64,000 nt of DNA from Burkholderiales bacterium RIFCSPHIGHO2_01_FULL_63_240. GTDB taxonomy: Bacteria; Pseudomonadota; Gammaproteobacteria; Burkholderiales; Burkholderiaceae_C. Positions within the stretch are counted from its first letter, which is position 1. The number at the start of each line of letters is the position of its first letter. The notes beneath the pieces were generated by a model that saw only the letters and a program-made list of their open reading frames with translations, searched no databases and was not told where the DNA came from. Where the stretch lies: assembly GCA_001770725.1 (NCBI GenBank), contig MERU01000002.1, positions 620,001 to 684,000 on the forward strand. Reading direction: 5' to 3'. Shown here one piece after another: positions 54,815 through 62,841 of the stretch. A program made the position numbers and the translations under genes.

Positions 54815-54843
54815 AAAAAAGCCGCTCCGAAGAGCGGCTTTTT
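54815..54843. terminator. Bidirectional terminator between bamC and the Ala-rich lipoprotein
   Basis: AAAAAAGCCGCTC, loop CGAA, GAGCGGCTTTTTT has T runs in both directions. It lies 18 bp beyond the stop of the minus-strand lipoprotein gene, which it most likely terminates, and it backs up the bamC terminator. Confidence 0.88.
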
Positions 54844-54860
54844 CGATACGCTGGAAGCGA

Positions 54861-55076
54861 TCAGTTCGAAGCGGCCGAAGCGGCTTCGGAAGCAGCGGGA
54901 GCAGCGTCGGAAGCAGCAGCGGAGGCGGCTTCGACAACAGCGGAGGCGGCTTCAACAGCGGCGGAAGCGACTTCGGAAGCGGCGGAAGCGGCTTCAACAG
55001 CAGCTTCTTCCTTCTTACCGCAAGCGGCCAGGGCCATGGCAGCGATCAGCGAAGCCAGCAGGAGCGACTTTTTCAT
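54861..55076 (-). CDS. Small alanine-rich lipoprotein with EAASA repeats
   Basis: This is a 71-residue protein. The lipoprotein signal MKKSLLLASLIAAMALAAC has its lipobox at LAAC, followed by GKKEEAAVEAASA. The rest is built from imperfect five- to eight-residue units (EAASA, EVASA, AAPAASEAASAASN) and is predicted to be helical. The DNA shows matching repeats of GCGGAAGCGGCTTC type. Short Ala-rich lipoproteins of this kind are common in Burkholderiales; the function is unknown. It has its own terminator and, from the spacing, its own promoter in the 154-bp gap upstream, where no clear -35/-10 pair was found. Confidence 0.8.
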   Translation of the reverse strand: MKKSLLLASLIAAMALAACGKKEEAAVEAASAASEVASAAVEAASAVVEAASAAASDAAPAASEAASAASN

Positions 55077-55230
55077 GCTTGTGTCCTCAAAAGGGGTGTC
55101 AAAAAATCGGTGGTCTTGGAACTGTATTCAAAGCCCGAGACCCGATTGACGGGCACAAGGGCAGAGGATGCATCGCAACTGGCGTTGCTCCACATTCAGC
55201 CATCGATTATACGATGCATCGGGCTATTCC

Positions 55231-55752
55231 CTATAGGCCCAAGGTGGTGCACGGCATCCCCTCGCTTGAGCGTTGTAAATAGGCATCAAAATCAGCCCGC
55301 CAGAGGCTCAGAACGGCCGGGTCCGTGGTCCATTGCCCCACCGCTGTCACGGAATCAATCATCCGGATGCCGGCCCGATCTCCCTGGCCGTCACGCCAGA
55401 TGAACATGGGCCGCAAGTCGGCCACGATCTCGTCCGAGGCCAGCCAGCAACTGACCCGATGCGACCAGGTCTGGCGCCAGCTCAGCCAGCGCGGGTGCGC
55501 CCGCTGCAGCGCGTCGTACTGGCCAGCCAGCACGGTCACGCTTGCGCCGCCATGCTGGCGCATCCACTGCTGCAACAGATCCGTGACAGCGCGCTCGCCC
55601 AGTGGCCAATGCGCAAAATCGGCATCGACCCAAAGGCATTCACCCGGCGAAGTCGAGGCCATGGCCAGCGTCGCGCGAAAACGGTCTTGGAACTCCCGCC
55701 AGCCGTCGATGCGGCCGGAGGCGGGAGGCGTCGATTCAGGGTGGGGTTCCAT
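55231..55752 (-). CDS. Hypothetical cytoplasmic protein
   Basis: I do not recognise this 173-residue protein. The ATG at 55752 has GGAGG seven bases upstream. It is Trp-rich (12 Trp, e.g. HPRWLSWRQTWSHRVSCW), has no signal or membrane segment and contains a conserved-looking block ECLWVDADFAHWPLGERAVT. It follows the cupin gene by 75 bp on the same strand and may be co-transcribed. The name should stay hypothetical. Confidence 0.7.
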   Translation of the reverse strand: MEPHPESTPPASGRIDGWREFQDRFRATLAMASTSPGECLWVDADFAHWPLGERAVTDLLQQWMRQHGGASVTVLAGQYDALQRAHPRWLSWRQTWSHRVSCWLASDEIVADLRPMFIWRDGQGDRAGIRMIDSVTAVGQWTTDPAVLSLWRADFDAYLQRSSEGMPCTTLGL

Positions 55753-55827
55753 GGGCAAGCCTCCGGTGGTTGAGAGGGATGCAGCCAGGCGCAGTGCAGG
55801 CCGTCTCCGCGCCTGGCCCGGACCGCG

Positions 55828-57033
55828 TCAGCTCAGCGGGTGCAACCAGCCGTCTTCGGCCCACTGGTCGAGCAGCTCGCGCAGCGCGGCGCTGGCCTTC
55901 GACACCGTGGCGGCATCCAGCCAGCGTTGATCGGCCAGGTTGCGCAGGTGGCGGGCATCGCGCCCCGCGGTGCGCCACGACTCGCCGTTGGCGAACACCC
56001 GCTGACCATCGTAGACCATGCGCGTGCGCGGGTCGAGTTGCACGCCCACGCCGTCGGGCAAGGGCTCGCCAGCCTCGAACCACACGCGGGGCTTGGGCTC
56101 GGTGAGGATCTCGCCGAGCGCCGAGCGCAAGCCCTCAGGGTCCTTGAGCAAGCGCTCGATGGCCTGCGAGGCGAAGGCCTCCAGGCCCTCGGGGACCAGG
56201 CCCGGGGTGGCCGTGGCCTGCTGACCCGGGTCCTTGTAGAGGCGGCGCGGGCCATCAGCGTCGAGCTCTTCGGCGAAGCGGATGAGCACCTCGCGGGCCA
56301 GCTCGGTGGCTTCGGGCACGCGAAAACCAATCGAGCAGGTCATGCATTCGCCTTCGGCCACGCCATCGTGGGCCCACATGGGCGGCAGGTAGAGCATGTC
56401 GCCCGGCTCCAGCACCCATTCTTCCTCGGGCTCGAAGTGACTGAGGATCTTCAAAGGCACGTCGGGTTGCAGGCGGTCGTCGCGCAAGCGCCCGATGCGC
56501 CAGCGCCTGCGCCCCTGCACCTGCAGCAGGAAGACGTCGTAGGAGTCGTAATGCGGGCCCACGCCGCCCTGGTCCGATGCCCACGAAATCATGAGGTCGT
56601 CCAGCCGCGCATCGGGCACGAAGCGAAAACGTTGCAGCAACTCGGTGGCGGCTGGCACGTGCAGGTCGAGCCCCTGCACCAGCAAGGTCCAGCCGGGCTG
56701 CTTGAGCGCAGGCAAGCTGCGGCGCGCCAGGGGGCCATGCTGAAGGGACCAGCCGGCCTCGCCCTGGCTGCGCTTGCGGGCCCCGGGCTGGCCCGCTGCC
56801 GGCGCCTGCACGATCAAGCGGGATTCCACGTCTTCCTGCTCTGCCAGGGCGAACAGCTCGGCCCGCTCGATGGGCGAGCGCACGCCAGGAACGGCCTGGC
56901 GGATCAGCAAGGGCTTTTTTTGCCAGTGCCGGCGCATGAAGGCCTGGGGCGAGAGGCCGCCCAGCAGGGGCGTGGGTTCGTCGATGGCCGGCGGGGCCAC
57001 GGGCTTGGGAGGCAGGTTCGTCATGCGCGCCAT
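55828..57033 (-). CDS. Cupin/JmjC-fold ribosomal oxygenase-like protein
   Basis: This 401-residue protein is related to E. coli RoxA (YcfD), a 2-oxoglutarate/iron oxygenase that hydroxylates ribosomal protein L16. The N-terminal block LSPQAFMRRHWQKKPLLIRQ is characteristic. The iron ligands are HYDSYD (His and Asp) in GGVGPHYDSYDVFLLQVQG and a later His in MWAHDGVAEGECM. The C-terminal region is winged-helix-like. AAGG precedes the ATG at 57033 (MARMTNLPP); 57024 is an alternative. It is divergent from the SlyD-like gene. Confidence 0.87.
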   Translation of the reverse strand: MARMTNLPPKPVAPPAIDEPTPLLGGLSPQAFMRRHWQKKPLLIRQAVPGVRSPIERAELFALAEQEDVESRLIVQAPAAGQPGARKRSQGEAGWSLQHGPLARRSLPALKQPGWTLLVQGLDLHVPAATELLQRFRFVPDARLDDLMISWASDQGGVGPHYDSYDVFLLQVQGRRRWRIGRLRDDRLQPDVPLKILSHFEPEEEWVLEPGDMLYLPPMWAHDGVAEGECMTCSIGFRVPEATELAREVLIRFAEELDADGPRRLYKDPGQQATATPGLVPEGLEAFASQAIERLLKDPEGLRSALGEILTEPKPRVWFEAGEPLPDGVGVQLDPRTRMVYDGQRVFANGESWRTAGRDARHLRNLADQRWLDAATVSKASAALRELLDQWAEDGWLHPLS

Positions 57034-57099
57034 TGTGCAGCCCTTGTCGCCGCCCCGGCTGAGCGGCATCAAGCCCCCCGGCCATGAGATGATTCGGGG

Positions 57100-57630
57100 A
57101 TGATCATCACTTCTCCCTGTGTCGTGAGCCTGACTTGGCGCCTGGAAGACACCCAGGGCCAGCTCATCGACGAGCTGAGCGAGCCGATGGAGTTCCTGCT
57201 TGGTGGCGACGACCTGCTCGCCAAGGTCGAGCAGGCCCTCATCGGCCAGACCACGGGCTTCGAAGCCCAGTTGCACCTGGAGCCCGAGCAGGCCTTCGGC
57301 GACTACCGCGCCGAGCTGGTTTTCTTCGAGGCCCGCGACATCTTCCCGGAGTCCGTCACGGAAGGCATGCAGTTCGAAGGCCCGCCTGAAGGCAGCGCCA
57401 CGCCTGACATGCCCAAGGACGCCCTCTACACCGTCACCGAGGTGTACGACACCCATGTTGTGCTCGATGGCAACCACCCGCTGGCGGGCATCGGCCTGAA
57501 CCTGACGCTCAAGGTGTGCGATGTGCGCTCTGCCACGCAAGAAGAAACCGAGCAGGGCTCGGTGGCGCTCTCACCGCTGAGCCTGGGCCCCGGGGCCGAG
57601 GACATGCCGGACGGCACGACGCTGCACTGA
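57100..57630 (+). CDS. FKBP-type peptidyl-prolyl isomerase, SlyD-like
   Basis: This 176-residue folding helper has an FKBP core with an insert-in-flap chaperone domain, the SlyD layout. FEAQLHLEPEQAFGDYRAEL and DGNHPLAGIGLNLTLKV are the conserved FKBP/SlyD blocks. It lacks the Cys/His metal-binding tail of E. coli SlyD, so a nickel role in urease maturation is not indicated. It is convergent with dut. Confidence 0.9.
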   Translation: MIITSPCVVSLTWRLEDTQGQLIDELSEPMEFLLGGDDLLAKVEQALIGQTTGFEAQLHLEPEQAFGDYRAELVFFEARDIFPESVTEGMQFEGPPEGSATPDMPKDALYTVTEVYDTHVVLDGNHPLAGIGLNLTLKVCDVRSATQEETEQGSVALSPLSLGPGAEDMPDGTTLH

Positions 57631-57636
57631 GGGCGT

Positions 57637-57654
57637 GAGGGCTTGAAGGCCCTC
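57637..57654. terminator. Small hairpin between convergent FKBP and dut genes
   Basis: GAGGGC, loop TTGAAG, GCCCTC lies in the 24-bp gap between two convergent stops. There is no T run, so it is a weak terminator candidate. Confidence 0.35.
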
Positions 57655-58104
57655 TCAGCCCCTGCCTGTCGAGCCGAAACCGCCCTCGCCTCGCTGCGAG
57701 GCCTCGAAGCTGTCGACCAGCCGGAAGCTGGCCTGCACCACCGGCACGATCACCAGTTGCGCGATGCGTTCCATGGGTTGGATGGTGAAGGCTTGCGAGC
57801 CCCGGTTCCAGCAGCTGACCATGAGCGGCCCCTGGTAATCGGAGTCGATCAGGCCCACCAGGTTGCCCAGCACGATGCCGTGTTTGTGCCCCAGGCCCGA
57901 GCGCGGCAGGATCATGGCCGCCAGCCCCGGATCACCCAGGTGCATGGACAGCCCGGTGGGGATCAACTCGGCCTGCCCGGGTTGCAGCACCAGCGGCTGG
58001 TCAAGCGCGGCGCGCAGGTCAAGGCCGGCGCTGCCCGGCGTGGCATAGGCCGGCATGGCTTCGGCCATGCGCGGATCGAGGATGCGGACGTCAACGGTGG
58101 TCAT
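57655..58104 (-). CDS. dut: dUTP diphosphatase
   Basis: Dut hydrolyses dUTP to dUMP, keeping uracil out of DNA. The 149-residue trimeric-type enzyme shows the conserved motifs [41 protein letters not shown] and the C-terminal [11 protein letters not shown]. It lies 53 bp downstream of coaBC on the same strand, the usual bacterial pairing. Confidence 0.96.
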   Translation of the reverse strand: MTTVDVRILDPRMAEAMPAYATPGSAGLDLRAALDQPLVLQPGQAELIPTGLSMHLGDPGLAAMILPRSGLGHKHGIVLGNLVGLIDSDYQGPLMVSCWNRGSQAFTIQPMERIAQLVIVPVVQASFRLVDSFEASQRGEGGFGSTGRG

Positions 58105-58157
58105 GCGGGTTCGGCGCCTGCCAGGCGCCGCCTGTGTCGAAAAAACGCAAGGGGTGC

Positions 58158-59387
58158 TCAGGACCGCACCGACAGGCGATGGGCCAGCTCCGCCATCAGC
58201 TCACGCGCCAGCGTGAGCTTGTCGGTCGGCGTGCCATCGACCGGCAGCGGGCGGGCGTGTTCGGCGTCAACCAGCAGCAAGGCGTTGTCGTCCTTGCCGA
58301 AGGTGGCGGGGCCGAGGTTGCCGACGATCAGCGGCACGCGCTTGCGCTGCAGCTTGGCGCGGGCGTGTTCGAGCAGGTGCTCGCTCTCGGCGGCAAACCC
58401 CACGCAGTAAGGCGGGCGCGCCAGCGAGGCCACGGCCGCCAGGATGTCGGGGTTCTCGGTGAGCTCGAAGCTGGGCGCCAGCTTCTTGCCCTCTTTCTTG
58501 ATCTTGTGCTCGGCCAGGGTGGCGGGCCGCCAGTCGGCGACCGCCGCCGTGGCGACGAACACATCGTGCTGGGCGGCCAACGGCAGCACCGTGTCGAACA
58601 TCTGCTGCGCCGTCATCACGTTGATGCGCTGCACGCCACGCGGCGTGGGCAGGTGCACGGGCCCGGCCACCAGGGTGACCTGGGCACCCCGCTCGGCGGC
58701 AGCGCGCGCGATGGCGAAACCCATCTTGCCGCTGGAGTGGTTCGTGATGCCGCGCACCGGGTCGATGGGCTCGAAGGTCGGGCCGGCGGTGATCAGCAGG
58801 CGCTTACCCTTCAGCTGCTTGGGCTGAAAGAACGCGATCAGGTCGGCCAGGATTTCTTCGGGCTCGAGCATGCGGCCGTCGCCGACCTCGCCGCAGGCCT
58901 GGTCACCGTTGCCTGGGCCGAACACCACGGCGCCATCGGCCACGAGCTGCGCGACGTTGCGCTGCGTGGCCGGGTGCGACCACATCTCGCGGTTCATGGC
59001 GGGCACCACGACAAGCGGGCAGCTTTCGCGCGGGCGAGCCAGGCACATCAGGCTGAGCAGCTCGTCCGCCCTGCCCTGCGCCAGCTTGGCGATGAAGTCC
59101 GCGCTGGCGGGTGCCACGACGATGGCATCGGCCTCGCGCCCCAGGTTGATGTGAGGCATGTTGTTGGCCTCGCGCGCGTCCCACTGGCTGGTGTAGACGC
59201 TGCGGCCAGACAAGGCCTGCATCGTGACGGGGGTGATGAAGGCCTCGGCGGCCTCGGTCATCGCGACCTGCACCGTGGCACCGGCCTTGGTGAGCAGGCG
59301 GACCAGCTCGGCCGATTTGTAGCAGGCGATGCCGCCCGTGAGACCCAGCACGATGTGCCGGCCCTGGAGATCTGCGCGTTCTGACAT
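58158..59387 (-). CDS. coaBC: Bifunctional phosphopantothenoylcysteine decarboxylase/synthetase
   Basis: CoaBC performs two steps of coenzyme A synthesis: it ligates cysteine to phosphopantothenate (CoaB) and decarboxylates the product (CoaC). The 409-residue protein has the CoaC flavin domain at 8-185, with the active His in NNMPHINLG, the substrate motif PAMNREMW and the catalytic Cys in [13 protein letters not shown]. The CoaB domain starts at about 190 ([20 protein letters not shown]) and has the KKEGKK motif near residue 288. It is upstream of dut. Confidence 0.96.
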   Translation of the reverse strand: MSERADLQGRHIVLGLTGGIACYKSAELVRLLTKAGATVQVAMTEAAEAFITPVTMQALSGRSVYTSQWDAREANNMPHINLGREADAIVVAPASADFIAKLAQGRADELLSLMCLARPRESCPLVVVPAMNREMWSHPATQRNVAQLVADGAVVFGPGNGDQACGEVGDGRMLEPEEILADLIAFFQPKQLKGKRLLITAGPTFEPIDPVRGITNHSSGKMGFAIARAAAERGAQVTLVAGPVHLPTPRGVQRINVMTAQQMFDTVLPLAAQHDVFVATAAVADWRPATLAEHKIKKEGKKLAPSFELTENPDILAAVASLARPPYCVGFAAESEHLLEHARAKLQRKRVPLIVGNLGPATFGKDDNALLLVDAEHARPLPVDGTPTDKLTLARELMAELAHRLSVRS

Positions 59388-59447
59388 GGGCCGGACTCTA
59401 GCAGGCTCTGGCCCGCCTCATGGCACCGGGCGCATGGCCCGGCCGCT

Positions 59448-60473
59448 TCAGTTGCAGACCTGGGTGCGGTAGAGGCTGGGCGACATGCCCATCCAGCGCT
59501 TGAAGGCGAAGGTGAAAGCACGGCGGTCCGAGAAACCGAGTTCTTCGCTGATCGACTCCATGCTGATGGCGCGGCGACGCAGCATGATCTGGGCGCGGTG
59601 GCACTTGGCCTTGGACTGGATGTCGACGTACTTGACGCCTTCGGCTTGAAGCCGGCGCTGCAGGGTGCGCGGGTGCAGCCCCAGCGCGGCGGCGGTGGAC
59701 TCCAGGCCTTCGCGCAGCAATTCGGGGCGGCGCTCCAGGGCCCAGCGGACTTCGTCGACGATGTTGCGCTCGGCGCCTTCCTGGCTCAGGCGGCGCTCGA
59801 CGCGAAGGCGGGCCTCGTTCTGGGCGTGCTGCAGGGGGGCGTTGAGCGGCTGGTCGAGCCAGCGGCGGTCCATCACCAACGCGTCGGCATCTTCGTTGAA
59901 GGTGACCGGCACGCCGAAATGATCGCTGTACTTCTGCGGCTCGGCGGGGGGCGGGCCGGCCATGCGCACCGACAGCAGCACGTGGGCGTTGCGGGTGGCG
60001 CGGCGCAGCACCTGGTAGATCGCGGCCATCACCACCTCGCGCACGTGGCGCAACTCGGCCGGGTCCTGGCCCGGCACGCTCACGACGACGCGCAGGTGGG
60101 CTTCGGCACCGAACTCATCGAGGCGCAACGACATCCAGGGCGCGATGACCTCGCGGGCCCAGCCTGCGAGCTCGAGGATCTCGCGCAGCGACGCACAGGA
60201 ATCGACGAAGGTGTCGAACTCGGTGAAATGCTCGAAGACGAAGTTCTCGCCGAGTGCGAAGGGAAAGTGGTGCGTGCGCGCTCGCTCGACGCACATCGAG
60301 AAGGCCCGAAAGAGGTTCGCGGGAGCGACCCGTACCGGCGTTTGTGCGTCGTGGGGGTTGATGCCCACTTCGCGCAAGACCGGATCGATGGTGAACCCGC
60401 AGGCCGAGGCGGCCTGACGCCAGCTGCCCAGAGCGGGAACTGGCACGGAAGACGAAAGCGACCGAGTTTGCAT
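59448..60473 (-). CDS. AraC family regulator, arabinose-binding-domain type (paralog 1)
   Basis: This 341-residue regulator has an N-terminal effector domain of the OruR/PF12625 type (about residues 15-200) and a C-terminal AraC HTH (LESTAAALGLHPRTLQRRLQ, ISEELGFSDRRAFTFAFKRW). It resembles the next AraC gene in layout and in its HTH, suggesting tandem duplication. The ATG at 60473 is chosen. The 173-bp upstream gap holds GGTGAG-G-CTCACC (60534-60546) and CGCCAA-N10-TTGGCG (60568-60589), both candidate operators. The effector is unknown. Confidence 0.87.
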   Translation of the reverse strand: MQTRSLSSSVPVPALGSWRQAASACGFTIDPVLREVGINPHDAQTPVRVAPANLFRAFSMCVERARTHHFPFALGENFVFEHFTEFDTFVDSCASLREILELAGWAREVIAPWMSLRLDEFGAEAHLRVVVSVPGQDPAELRHVREVVMAAIYQVLRRATRNAHVLLSVRMAGPPPAEPQKYSDHFGVPVTFNEDADALVMDRRWLDQPLNAPLQHAQNEARLRVERRLSQEGAERNIVDEVRWALERRPELLREGLESTAAALGLHPRTLQRRLQAEGVKYVDIQSKAKCHRAQIMLRRRAISMESISEELGFSDRRAFTFAFKRWMGMSPSLYRTQVCN

Positions 60474-60533
60474 AGCAGACGACAAGCCAAATGCGATTAA
60501 CGACAGACCGACAGCCGGCCTGTGACGAATCTA

Positions 60534-60546
60534 GGTGAGGCTCACC
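60534..60546. promoter_or_regulatory. Short palindrome upstream of AraC paralog 1
   Basis: GGTGAG, one base, CTCACC is a perfect 6-bp inverted repeat, 60 bp upstream of the start at 60473. A second dyad, CGCCAA-N10-TTGGCG, lies further upstream at 60568-60589. Confidence 0.35.
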
Positions 60547-60646
60547 CCTGCCGCAAGAAAGGTTTCCCGCCAACCAGGGTCAATTGGCGACAAGTCCACC
60601 CAAATGATGTGCTCGTTGCTACCGATGCCGTGCAGGAAACAGACGC

Positions 60647-61711
60647 TCAGTTCTGCTGTTCGCGCCAAGCGCTGGGCGTGGCGCCTTCCCAGCGCTTGAA
60701 CGCCGCGGTGAAAGCGCGCCGGTCGGAAAAGCCCAGTCGGGCGCTGATGTCGTCGATGGAGATGTCGCCCTGCTTGAGCCACTGGCAGGCCAGGCGATGG
60801 CGCATGCGGGCCTGCACGTGCAGGTAGCTGTCACCCTCGTCCTTGAGGCGCCGCTGCAGCGTGCGTGGGTGCAGGTTCAGCCGATCGGCCATGTCTTCCA
60901 CCCCGAGGGCCAGCAGGTTGGGCTCACGGGTGATGAGCTCTTCGATCTCGGCAGCGACGCCCTGGCGGCGGGCCTCCTTGCCCAGGCGCTGCTCGGCCAG
61001 GAACTGCGCCTGCTCGTGCAAGGCCGGGAAGGCGCCTTCGAGCGGCAGGTCCAGGATGCGGCGCTCGAACACCAGGGCATCGACCCCGGCGTTGAAGGTG
61101 ACGGGCTGGGTGAAAAAGGGCTGGAACTTGCTGGCGTAAGAAGGCGGCGGGCCTTTGATCGAGACGCCCACGAAACCGTCCTCAGAGCCTTGCAGGGTGC
61201 GGCCGAACTTGCGGATGCAGGCCAGGATGGCTTCGCTGACGAGGTTCAGAGGCAGGCCATAGGCGTCCAGGTTGGGCACCGGCACGTCGAAGCCGACTTC
61301 GACCCGGGCCAGGTCGCCTTCTTCCTTGACCTCCAGCTTGAGCCAGGGCAGCACCATGCGGCGGGCCAGGTCGGCCACGCGCAGGGCTTCACGCAAGGTG
61401 GGGCTGGTGGCCAGCAGGGTCTCGAACTCGGGCAGGGACTCGAAGGCAAAGGTGTCGCCCAGCACGAATGGAAAGTGCTTCTCGGGTGACAGGGCAACAC
61501 ACTGCTCCAGCAGGGACACCAGCTGCAGGGGCGACACGCGGGCGTCTTCCAGGCGGATCAGGTCGATCGTGATCCCGGCTTCTTTGAACAGGGGCTGGAC
61601 GTTGAAGCCGCACTTGGCGCCCGCCTTGATCCAGGCCGAAAGCATGAACAGCGGGATGGGCTTGATGCCCAGGGCCTCAAGCACGGCTGCAGGGGGAAGA
61701 GGAATGCGCAT
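60647..61711 (-). CDS. AraC family regulator, arabinose-binding-domain type (paralog 2)
   Basis: This 354-residue paralog of the gene at 59448 has the same effector-domain pattern (HFPFVLGDTFAFESLPEFET matches HFPFALGENFVFEHFTEFDT) and an AraC HTH (VEDMADRLNLHPRTLQRRLK, ISARLGFSDRRAFTAAFKRW). The ATG at 61711 is preferred over a GTG at 61726; a hairpin lies immediately upstream. It is downstream of the PF10118-type genes and may control them, since AraC proteins of this type often sit beside lipid or aromatic catabolism genes. Confidence 0.88.
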   Translation of the reverse strand: MRIPLPPAAVLEALGIKPIPLFMLSAWIKAGAKCGFNVQPLFKEAGITIDLIRLEDARVSPLQLVSLLEQCVALSPEKHFPFVLGDTFAFESLPEFETLLATSPTLREALRVADLARRMVLPWLKLEVKEEGDLARVEVGFDVPVPNLDAYGLPLNLVSEAILACIRKFGRTLQGSEDGFVGVSIKGPPPSYASKFQPFFTQPVTFNAGVDALVFERRILDLPLEGAFPALHEQAQFLAEQRLGKEARRQGVAAEIEELITREPNLLALGVEDMADRLNLHPRTLQRRLKDEGDSYLHVQARMRHRLACQWLKQGDISIDDISARLGFSDRRAFTAAFKRWEGATPSAWREQQN

Positions 61712-61720
61712 AAAGGAAAT

Positions 61721-61745
61721 CGGCACACCCGGAACAGGTGTGCCG
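61721..61745. promoter_or_regulatory. Strong hairpin upstream of AraC paralog 2
   Basis: CGGCACACC, seven bases, GGTGTGCCG is a perfect 9-bp inverted repeat, 10 bp upstream of the AraC start and 51 bp beyond the stop of the preceding gene. On the minus strand it is followed by ATTTCCTTT. It may end the hydrolase transcript or shield the AraC ribosome site. Confidence 0.5.
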
Positions 61746-61796
61746 AAGTCTAACCAACTACGGGGATGTCACGCAGGGAAAAATGCGCGACTGAAC

Positions 61797-62690
61797 TCAC
61801 CGGGCGGCGGCCAGATCGGCACGCATGAGTTCGCTGGCTTCCACCGGGTCCTGATGCTTGGCGAAGCCGCGCAGCCACTCTTCGTAGCCGGGTTGCTCGG
61901 TTTCCTGCCAGGGGTGGTAGCCGGGCTTGTAGTACTGCACGTAGTGCTTGTGCAGCGGGGCCACGAAGCCGCCCGGCTTGAGCAGCCACCAGATGCCCTT
62001 GGCAAAGAGCTTGGCGCGCTGGAGCAGACCAAAGCCGTCGGCCTTGAGCATGGCGTTGGTGAACATCAGGATCACGTAGGGGAACATGAAGGTGGCGTGG
62101 ATCAGGGCGCCGATGCGCTTGAAGTAGCCGACCTTGGCGTAGTCGATCATGACGTCGTAGGCCACGCCCTTGTGCTCGACCTCCTCGATGGCGTGCCAGG
62201 CGTACATGGCGCGCACCTTCGGGTGGGCCGAGCCCATGATGTCGCGCTCGTCGAACATGGCGTGGGCGCCCAGGGCGGTGAAGTGCTCCAGCGCGCCGGT
62301 GATGGCCAGGGTGTACTCGCGGCTGTGGCGGCTGCGGTACTTGTCGAACAGCAGCTTGTCGAGCCAGCCGATCAGCTTTTCAACCGGCATGCCTTGCTTG
62401 CGCAGCACGTCGTTGTACTGGTTGTGCACGAGGCTGTGCTGGGCTTCCTGGCGGTTGAAGTCCTTGATGTCCTGCAGCAGCTTGGGGTCGGTGATGCGGT
62501 CGCGGAAGTCGCGCACCGTGACCATGAAGAACTTTTCACCCGGCGGGAAGATCAGCGACATGGCGTCGAAGAAGCGGGTCTTGAACGCGTCGCCACCGAA
62601 CCAGTACTTGGGGATGCTGGGATCGTCCAGGCCGAAATCCAGCTTCTCGCGCGGCACGATGGGGTGCTGCTGGTCTGCTTGGTGAGTCAT
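61797..62690 (-). CDS. Metal-dependent hydrolase-like protein, PF10118 type (copy A)
   Basis: This 297-residue protein belongs to the family annotated as predicted metal-dependent hydrolase. Possible metal ligands are the Glu/His motifs EAQHS (in FNRQEAQHSLVH), LEHF and EEVEH (in WHAIEEVEHKGVAYDVMIDY). This spacing looks like a ferritin-type di-iron helical bundle. The C-terminal block HKHYVQYYKPGYHPWQETEQ is shared with its neighbour. The start at 62690 has AAGGA upstream. It is followed by AraC paralog 2. The substrate is unknown. Confidence 0.85.
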   Translation of the reverse strand: MTHQADQQHPIVPREKLDFGLDDPSIPKYWFGGDAFKTRFFDAMSLIFPPGEKFFMVTVRDFRDRITDPKLLQDIKDFNRQEAQHSLVHNQYNDVLRKQGMPVEKLIGWLDKLLFDKYRSRHSREYTLAITGALEHFTALGAHAMFDERDIMGSAHPKVRAMYAWHAIEEVEHKGVAYDVMIDYAKVGYFKRIGALIHATFMFPYVILMFTNAMLKADGFGLLQRAKLFAKGIWWLLKPGGFVAPLHKHYVQYYKPGYHPWQETEQPGYEEWLRGFAKHQDPVEASELMRADLAAAR

Positions 62691-62715
62691 GTTGTGGTCC
62701 TTCTTGGTTTGTCTC

Positions 62716-62771
62716 CAGGATGGCTCCATCCTAGGGATCCAAGCCGCGCCACAACAGGATGACGCATGACA
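62716..62771 (-). promoter_or_regulatory. Promoter region of copy A with CAGGATG repeats
   Basis: It contains CAGGATG at 62716-62722 and 62755-62761, and the motif ACAGGATG-N2-GCATGACA at 62754-62771, which recurs upstream of copy B. A perfect palindrome AGGATGG-N2-CCATCCT spans 62717-62732. Repeated sites fit an AraC-type activator. Confidence 0.55.
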
Positions 62772-62828
62772 GGAGGGCTTCGGCTGCGACATCACCCTCT
62801 CGGGTTGCGCCAGGTCAAAAGCCCTCCT
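62771..62828. repeat. 10-bp inverted repeat between the two PF10118 paralogs
   Basis: AGGAGGGCTT (62771-62780) and AAGCCCTCCT (62819-62828) are perfect complements, separated by 38 bases. They start 13 bases after the copy B stop. This could be an RNA stem that ends or protects the copy B transcript; no T run is present. Confidence 0.5.
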
Positions 62829-62841
62829 CCGGGCACCCGCC

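Noticed and set aside
57100-57630. SlyD-like protein as a nickel chaperone for urease
   Set aside because: It lacks the His/Cys-rich metal-binding tail of SlyD and is more than 40 kb from the ure genes.
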